Assembly (NCBI RefSeq): GCF_004000255.1
Contig: NZ_RCIQ01000001.1
Location: forward strand, 62,001 to 126,000
Reading direction: 5' to 3'
Length of the DNA stretch: 64,000 nucleotides
Source of the DNA: Nioella ostreopsis
GTDB lineage: Bacteria > Pseudomonadota > Alphaproteobacteria > Rhodobacterales > Rhodobacteraceae
Shown: positions 59,428 through 64,000 of the stretch, in pieces
Layout of the letters: every line of letters begins with the position of its first letter
Position numbering within the stretch: position 1 is the first letter of the stretch
The notes under the pieces: generated by a model
Seen by the model: the letters and a program-made list of their open reading frames with translations, nothing else
What the model was told of the DNA's origin: nothing
Database searches by the model: none
Position numbers and translations under genes: made by a program

Positions 59428-60191
59428 GCGGGCGCCCCCAGATAGGCGTCCAGAAGCTCAGGGTTTACGCGGGCCTCCTCGGCGGTGCCCTGGAACATGA
59501 CCTTACCTTCGGCCAGCGCAATCACCGGGTCGCAGTGGCGCATGACGAAATCCATGTCGTGCTCGATCACCACGAAGGTGACGCCGCGCCGGTTCAGTTG
59601 CTCGATCCGGTCGATCAGGATATTGGTCAGCGACGGGTTCACCCCCGCCGCCGGTTCGTCGAGCAGGATCACGGACGGATCGCCCATCAGCGCGCGGCCC
59701 AGTTCCAGCAGTTTCATCTGCCCGCCCGAGATCTTTCCCGCCGGGTGATCCGCGAGATGTGCCAGAGTCACGAAATCGAGGATTTCTTCCGCTTTCGCGT
59801 GCAGCGTGCGTTCCTGTTCGGCCACGCGGCCCCGGCGAAAGAGCGCGCCTGATACTGTTTCACCCACCTGCGCGGGCGGGGCCAGCATCAGGTTGTCCAT
59901 CACGCTCATCCGCCGGAAGGGGCGCGGGATCTGGAAGGTGCGGGCAAGGCCGAGCGCGAAAAGCGCCTCGGACGGCTTGCCTGTAATGTCCTGCCCGTTC
60001 AGGGACACAGTGCCGCTTGAGGGCTTCAGACTGCCCGCGACCATGTTGAACAGCGTCGTCTTGCCCGCGCCATTGGGGCCGATCAGCCCCGTGATGCTGC
60101 CCTTGCGGATGTCCAGCGTCACCCCGTCCACGGCCCGGAAAGGGCCGAAATCGCGGGTCAGCCCGGCAAGGGACAGGGCCGCGTCGGTCAT
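59424..60191 (-). CDS. Branched-chain amino acid-type ABC ATPase (LivG family)
   Basis: The 255-residue ATPase has Walker A GLIGPNGAGKTTLFNMV, the LivG-typical LARTFQIPRPFRRMSVMDNLM, signature KISGGQMKLLELGRALM, Walker B VILLDEPAAGVNPSL and VIEHDMDFVM (switch His). ATG 60191 is chosen over longer frames because it opens just before the nucleotide-binding domain and overlaps the aldo/keto reductase stop by four bases. Confidence 0.95.
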   Translation of the reverse strand: MTDAALSLAGLTRDFGPFRAVDGVTLDIRKGSITGLIGPNGAGKTTLFNMVAGSLKPSSGTVSLNGQDITGKPSEALFALGLARTFQIPRPFRRMSVMDNLMLAPPAQVGETVSGALFRRGRVAEQERTLHAKAEEILDFVTLAHLADHPAGKISGGQMKLLELGRALMGDPSVILLDEPAAGVNPSLTNILIDRIEQLNRRGVTFVVIEHDMDFVMRHCDPVIALAEGKVMFQGTAEEARVNPELLDAYLGAPA

Positions 60192-61261
60192 GATCCGTGC
60201 ACCTTGTCGGCCGGGTTGGTGTTGAGGTTGTATTTCATGATCCGCCCGTGGCGGCCGCTGCGGTCGCCCTCCAGCCCATAAACGGGGCCGTTCGGTCCAC
60301 CCGCCTGCGCCAGAATCGCGTCGATCTTCGCCCGATCCTCCGCATCCAGCGCGAACCCGAAGACCTCCAGCGTCTTGGGCAGGTGGCGGGCATAGCGCGC
60401 GCCGACGATGGCGGCGGCAACCTGCGGCTGATCCAGCACCCACCGGGTCGCGACCGAGGACAGCGCCACGCCGTGCTTGTCCCCGATGGCCTGCAGCGTC
60501 TGCAACAGGGCCTGAAACAGCTCCCAGGGCCCGAATTCGTCGATGATCAGCCGGTATTTCACGAGGCTGCGGTTCTCGAACGCAAAGCCCGGATCGGGCT
60601 TGCCGAGCCAGTTTTCGGTCAGGAACCCGCCCGCCAGGGTGCCATAGGCGAGGATCTGCACATTGCGCCGTGCGCCCCAATCGCTGAAATCCCCGGCAGG
60701 ACGGCGGTCCAATACCGAGTACTGCACCTGCGCCGAGACCACATCAAACCCCGCATCACAGAAGCGGTCCATCACCGGCGTGTTCCAGTTCGTCGCGCCC
60801 AGATTGGCGATCTTGCCCTTCTTCTGGCAGTCCTTCAGCACGTCGAGTGCCTCGACCGCGTTGCCGATGGACATATCCCACCAGTAGAACTGCACCAGCG
60901 GGATGCGCTCGATCTGCAGGCGATTCAGCGACCGGTCGACGATGGCCTCCACCTCGTCGGGGCGAATATCTGCCAGGCGGCCAAGGTCCGGCACCAGTTT
61001 CGTGTGTACCATCACGCGGTCCGCGACCTCTGCCCCCCGCCGGTTGCGCACATCGGCGATGAAATGGCCGATCATCTCTTCCACGCCGGTATAGATGTCG
61101 GCGCAGTCGAAGGTGGTGATTCCGGCGTCGAGGAAGGCCTCCATATCGGCGATGGCCTGCTCGCGCCGCACCTCGCCATGGTCACCGGCCAGCTGCCAGC
61201 CGCCCTTGATCACGCGTGAGATGCGGTGGCCGGGGCGCAGATCCGCCGTTTCCACGGTCAT
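60188..61261 (-). CDS. Aldo/keto reductase-family protein with altered catalytic histidine
   Basis: The 357-residue protein has an AKR barrel: GITTFDCADIYTG (Asp and Tyr of the tetrad), VMVHTKLV (Lys), IPLVQFYWWDM where the usual histidine (FHWW) is Tyr, then NWNTPVMDRF, VSAQVQYSVLDRR and SSVATRWVLDQPQVAAAIVGARYARHL (NADP loop). The RidA-fused paralogue across the divergent promoter retains the His. The His-to-Tyr change occurs in AKRs that act on unusual groups or have lost classic reduction. It is encoded between the TIGR04076 and LivG genes, overlapping both by four bases. Confidence 0.9.
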   Translation of the reverse strand: MTVETADLRPGHRISRVIKGGWQLAGDHGEVRREQAIADMEAFLDAGITTFDCADIYTGVEEMIGHFIADVRNRRGAEVADRVMVHTKLVPDLGRLADIRPDEVEAIVDRSLNRLQIERIPLVQFYWWDMSIGNAVEALDVLKDCQKKGKIANLGATNWNTPVMDRFCDAGFDVVSAQVQYSVLDRRPAGDFSDWGARRNVQILAYGTLAGGFLTENWLGKPDPGFAFENRSLVKYRLIIDEFGPWELFQALLQTLQAIGDKHGVALSSVATRWVLDQPQVAAAIVGARYARHLPKTLEVFGFALDAEDRAKIDAILAQAGGPNGPVYGLEGDRSGRHGRIMKYNLNTNPADKVHGS

Positions 61262-61632
61262 TTCTCGGTCTCCTGCCAATAGGGGGTGCTGCGTTGATCC
61301 GGCAGGCCCGTTGTCGCCGCGTGAGAATACCAGCGTTTGCCCTCACGAATGATGCGGAAGCGGCCGCCGCAATGCGGATCGGGGCAGGCGACCTCTGCGT
61401 CGGTGCTCATCCAGTCGTCCTCGTCTGTCAGTCGCTGCTTGGCGGGCAGAAGCGGCAGAAGGGCCGCCAGCGCATACATCGACAGCTTGTGAGGTTGGTC
61501 GAAGACGAGGTTTTCTCCGATCACGCGGAAGGAGTCCCCCTCCACATGGCGGCACACGGGCACACGCCCGTCCAGAACGGTATCGACCCGCAGGTCATAG
61601 AGCCAGAACCCCCGGTCCCCATCCTTCTCCAT
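61258..61632 (-). CDS. TIGR04076-family small protein
   Basis: The 124-residue protein has WLYDLRVDTVLDGRVPVCRHVEGDSFRVIGENLVF, YALAALLPLLPAKQRL, DWMSTDAEVACPDPHCGGRFRI, the TIGR04076 pattern with conserved Cys near CRHVEGD and CPDPHCGG, suggesting a metal site. Members often stand next to AKR or amino-acid catabolic genes, but no activity is known. AAAGGCGG precedes ATG 61632. It is the first gene of the leftward operon. Confidence 0.85.
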   Translation of the reverse strand: MEKDGDRGFWLYDLRVDTVLDGRVPVCRHVEGDSFRVIGENLVFDQPHKLSMYALAALLPLLPAKQRLTDEDDWMSTDAEVACPDPHCGGRFRIIREGKRWYSHAATTGLPDQRSTPYWQETEK

Positions 61633-61670
61633 CGCACCGCCTTTCCGGTCTTGCCGTGTGATCTGCGATC

Positions 61671-61687
61671 TGTGATATTTAATCACA
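61671..61687. promoter_or_regulatory. Candidate GntR operator in the divergent promoter
   Basis: TGTGAT-ATTTA-ATCACA is a 6-5-6 inverted repeat, AT-rich in a GC-rich genome. It lies 39 bases before the TIGR04076 start and 28 before the gntR start, a natural place for the GntR regulator to control both directions. Confidence 0.55.
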
Positions 61688-61715
61688 ATGATATTCCGAT
61701 TCTGTCAAGCATCAC

Positions 61716-62369
61716 ATGTCTGCACCAGCCATTTCCCGCATCGACCCGACCAAGCTGCGCGAGAACGCCTATTTCGCGCTGCGTGACGCCTTTACACGCG
61801 GGGCCTTCGCGCCCGGCGACGTGCTGACCCTGCGGGATCTGGCGGCACAACTGGGCGTGTCGATGACGCCCGTCAGGGAAGCGGTGCGCAGGCTGGTGGC
61901 GGAGGGCGCGCTGGTTGACACGCCAACGCGCAAGCTGATGGTGCCGCCCTTCGACGCGCGCCGCGCGGGCGATCTACTGGCGGCGCGGCTGGCGATGGAG
62001 GCGCTGGCGCTCGATCAGGCGATGGACCGGATGACGGGGGCGAACCTTGATGCACTGGACGCGGTGCTGGCGCGGGTGCCGGACACGCCGGGCAGCCAGC
62101 CCGACCTTGTCACCAACCATGACTTCCACTTCACGCTTTATCGCATCGGCGGGTCCGAGGTGCTGCTGCCCATCGTCGAGGCGCTGTGGCTGCAATACGG
62201 GGCCTATCTCAACCTGATCATCAACCGCCCCGGCGTGACCGACATCGAAGAGCATGTGCACCATTTCGAACTGATGTCGGCCCTGCGCGCGGGCGACCGG
62301 GCTGCGGCCCATGCGGCCTTGCGGGCCGATATCACGCGATCCTTCAACTTCCTTCTGCCCCCGGAGTGA
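61716..62369 (+). CDS. GntR-family (FCD domain) transcriptional regulator
   Basis: The 217-residue regulator has the wHTH LRENAYFALRDAFTRGAFAPGDVLTLRDLAAQLGVSMTPVREAVRRLVAEGAL. The helical FCD effector domain has metal-type positions in NHDFHFTLYRIGGSEVLLPIVEALWLQYG and HVHHFELMSALRAGDRAAAHAALRADI. It is divergent from the transporter operon and four bases upstream of the AKR-RidA gene, so it probably regulates both. Confidence 0.94.
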   Translation: MSAPAISRIDPTKLRENAYFALRDAFTRGAFAPGDVLTLRDLAAQLGVSMTPVREAVRRLVAEGALVDTPTRKLMVPPFDARRAGDLLAARLAMEALALDQAMDRMTGANLDALDAVLARVPDTPGSQPDLVTNHDFHFTLYRIGGSEVLLPIVEALWLQYGAYLNLIINRPGVTDIEEHVHHFELMSALRAGDRAAAHAALRADITRSFNFLLPPE

Positions 62370-62373
62370 CCCC

Positions 62374-63831
62374 ATGCCCGACCGTCCCGACCGCCTGAAA
62401 CTCTCCGACAGGCTGGAGATTTCCCGCGCGCTGACGGGGCTATGGCAGGTCGCGGATATCGAGAAGGATGGCGCGACCATCGACCCCGACACCGGGGCGG
62501 ATTGGCTGGCCGCCTATGCCGATCAGGGCTTTGACACATTCGACATGGCTGACCATTACGGCAGCGCCGAGATCATCGCCGGGCGGCTTCTGTCCCGGGG
62601 CGGCGCGCCCCGCCCGCTGGCCTTCACCAAGTGGTGCCCCGCCCCCGGCCCGATGACGGCCAAGGTGGTGCGCGCCGGGGTGGAGGAGCGGTTGCAGCGC
62701 CTGCAGGTGGACCGGATCGACCTGCTGCAATTCCACTGGTGGACCTTCGAACATCCCGAATGGCTCGATGCGCTGCACGAACTGGCCCGCCTGCGAGAGG
62801 AAGGGCTGATCGCGGAACTGGGAGTCACCAATTTCGACGCCGCGCATCTGAACCTTGCCCTGTCGGACGGTGTGCCGATCCTGACCAACCAGGTCAGTTT
62901 CTCGCTGATCGACCGGCGCGCAGCGGGGGATCTGGCCGAAGTGTGCGCCCGCCATGGGGCGTGGCTACTGGGTTATGGCACGCTTAATGGCGGGTTCCTG
63001 TCCGACAAGTGGCTGGGCCAACCCGAGCCGCAGGACATCACCGACTGGTCCAAGATGAAATATCACCGTTTCATCCAGACGGCGGGTGGTTGGGAGGCCT
63101 TCCAGTCCGTGCTGCGGGCTGCCGCCGGGGTCGCGCGTAAACATGGCGTGTCAATGTCCAACGTGGCAACGCGCTGGGTGCTGGACCAGGCCCGTGTTGC
63201 GGGGGTGATCATCGGCGCACGGCTGGGCGAGGCGGTGCATACCGCCGACAACCTGCGCCTGTTCTCCTTCGCGCTGGACGCGGAGGATCGCGCGGCACTG
63301 GACGCGGCTTTCGCGGTCACGACGCCCATTCCTGGCGATTGCGGCGATGAATACCGCAAGCCGCCCTTCCTGACCGCCTCGGGCGATCTCTCGCACCACC
63401 TCGACGCGATCCCCAAGCCCTTCACGCCGGAACCGGCGGGCGGATCCGCCACCCGGGTTCTAACCGGATCCTACTGGGAGAACGAGGCAGGCTATTGCCG
63501 GGCGCAGCGGATCGGGGACCGGGTGCTGGTGTCCGGCACCACGGCGATCGCGGGGCTCGACCGGCCCGTCGCGCCACAGGATGCAGGCGCGCAGACCACC
63601 TATATCCTCGACAGGATCATCGCCGCCGTGATCTCTCTCGGCGGGCGGGTAGAGGACATCGCGCGCACGCGGATCTACATCACCGATGAATCGGACGTGC
63701 TGGCCATTTCCCGCGCCCATGGCCGCGTCTTTGGCGACATCAAGCCCGCCAACACGCTGGTCCGGGTCGCCGGTCTGATCGGCGATCACAGGGTCGAGAT
63801 CGAGGCCGAGGCCATCCTGAACCGGCAATAG
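62374..63831 (+). CDS. Aldo/keto reductase fused to a C-terminal RidA domain
   Basis: The 485-residue protein joins two folds. Residues about 10-335 are an AKR barrel with GFDTFDMADHYGS (Asp, Tyr), LAFTKWCP (Lys), IDLLQFHWWTFEHPEW (catalytic His) and SNVATRWVLDQARVAGVIIGARL. Residues about 365-485 are a RidA domain: RVLTGSYWENEAGYCRAQRIGDRVLVSGTTAIAG, YILDRIIAAVISLGGRVEDIARTRIYITDES and NTLVRVAGLIGDHRVEIEAEAIL (Arg that normally binds the carboxylate of imines). A reductase making or consuming an amino/imino compound, joined to an imine hydrolase, is chemically coherent. It starts four bases after the GntR stop. Confidence 0.9.
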   Translation: MPDRPDRLKLSDRLEISRALTGLWQVADIEKDGATIDPDTGADWLAAYADQGFDTFDMADHYGSAEIIAGRLLSRGGAPRPLAFTKWCPAPGPMTAKVVRAGVEERLQRLQVDRIDLLQFHWWTFEHPEWLDALHELARLREEGLIAELGVTNFDAAHLNLALSDGVPILTNQVSFSLIDRRAAGDLAEVCARHGAWLLGYGTLNGGFLSDKWLGQPEPQDITDWSKMKYHRFIQTAGGWEAFQSVLRAAAGVARKHGVSMSNVATRWVLDQARVAGVIIGARLGEAVHTADNLRLFSFALDAEDRAALDAAFAVTTPIPGDCGDEYRKPPFLTASGDLSHHLDAIPKPFTPEPAGGSATRVLTGSYWENEAGYCRAQRIGDRVLVSGTTAIAGLDRPVAPQDAGAQTTYILDRIIAAVISLGGRVEDIARTRIYITDESDVLAISRAHGRVFGDIKPANTLVRVAGLIGDHRVEIEAEAILNRQ

Positions 63832-64000
63832 GACCACGGCCGGACCCAAAACGCGGCGGGCGGCGATGCGTCGGGCTGGGGCCCTATCAAGAAGCGCCAA
63901 AGCCAGCGGCGCGAGGTGGCAAGGAACAAGCCGGATCACGCCCGTGGGGCGGGATCAACTGTCTCTGCCCCCCGCCAGCCGAGCCAGCAAGGACCAGAGC
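63832..64000. other. No recognised gene to the window edge
   Basis: I see no intact coding region, terminator with a T-tract or RNA gene in the last 169 bases. The antisense frame that crosses here is a shadow of the AKR-RidA gene. Confidence 0.4.

Noticed and set aside
1-64000. CRISPR arrays, tRNA/rRNA genes, transposases, integrases or phage genes
   Set aside because: No regularly spaced repeats, no cloverleaf-like sequence with the conserved T-loop, and no mobile-element protein motif was seen.

Overview
The window is a GC-rich alphaproteobacterial chromosome segment, most likely from the Rhodobacteraceae (Roseobacter/Paracoccus relatives). The family-level call rests on several things: glyQ and glyS separated by a DUF6446-type gene, a SAM-II riboswitch ahead of metZ, FolE2 in place of FolE, a TAXI-type TRAP transporter, a glnT-glxBCD-type cluster with a GlxA-family regulator, and family-typical short palindromic and post-stop intergenic motifs. 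I see no tRNA, rRNA, CRISPR array, intact insertion sequence or prophage.

Layout. 1-1680: the 3' end of polA, then GC-rich short repeats and the remnant of an RTX/EF-hand-type calcium-binding protein. 1742-4194: an ECF sigma factor, its probable membrane anti-sigma factor and a secreted subtilase form a tight three-gene unit. 4195-5160: no large gene, but several terminator hairpins and two candidate small ORFs. 5161-9302: AbrB-type membrane protein plus CoA-transferase, dtd, an Hsp20 with an FNR-like box, and a nitroreductase.

16303-8631 (minus strand): a nine-gene block that looks like one transcription unit. In order it has TerC, a 29-residue one-helix peptide, XpaC-like, TelA-like, a DUF2927 lipoprotein, SPFH-GYF, cytochrome b561, a membrane-anchored zinc-ribbon protein and the nitroreductase. 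It joins two gene pairs known separately from Firmicutes stress loci and is my leading candidate for an under-described system.

16413-31483: SAM-II riboswitch/metZ with GNAT and glutamine-amidotransferase genes, folE2, DUF1127, trkH, a catalytically dead serine-protease homologue, glyQ/DUF6446/glyS, a PPDK-like protein and a SleB-type hydrolase. 31592-34924: folate genes (a FolB fusion and folP) coupled to glmM. 34928-42051: an orphan secretin domain, an EamA exporter, an IorAB-type molybdenum oxidoreductase, a glutathionyl-hydroquinone reductase and a ThDP decarboxylase.

42284-53157: LysR, TAXI-TRAP transporter, RidA, then a GlxA-type regulator, glutamine synthetase III-type enzyme and three split glutamate-synthase-like subunits with an XRE-cupin regulator. 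This is a nitrogen/methylated-amine style module. 53432-63831: a HAD phosphatase, a small secreted protein, and a divergent catabolic locus. The leftward operon carries TIGR04076, an aldo/keto reductase, five Liv-type ABC transporter genes and an aspartate-dehydrogenase-like enzyme. The rightward pair is a GntR regulator and an aldo/keto reductase fused to a RidA domain. The chemistry suggests uptake and oxidation/reduction of an amino compound with imine clearance, but the substrate is unknown.
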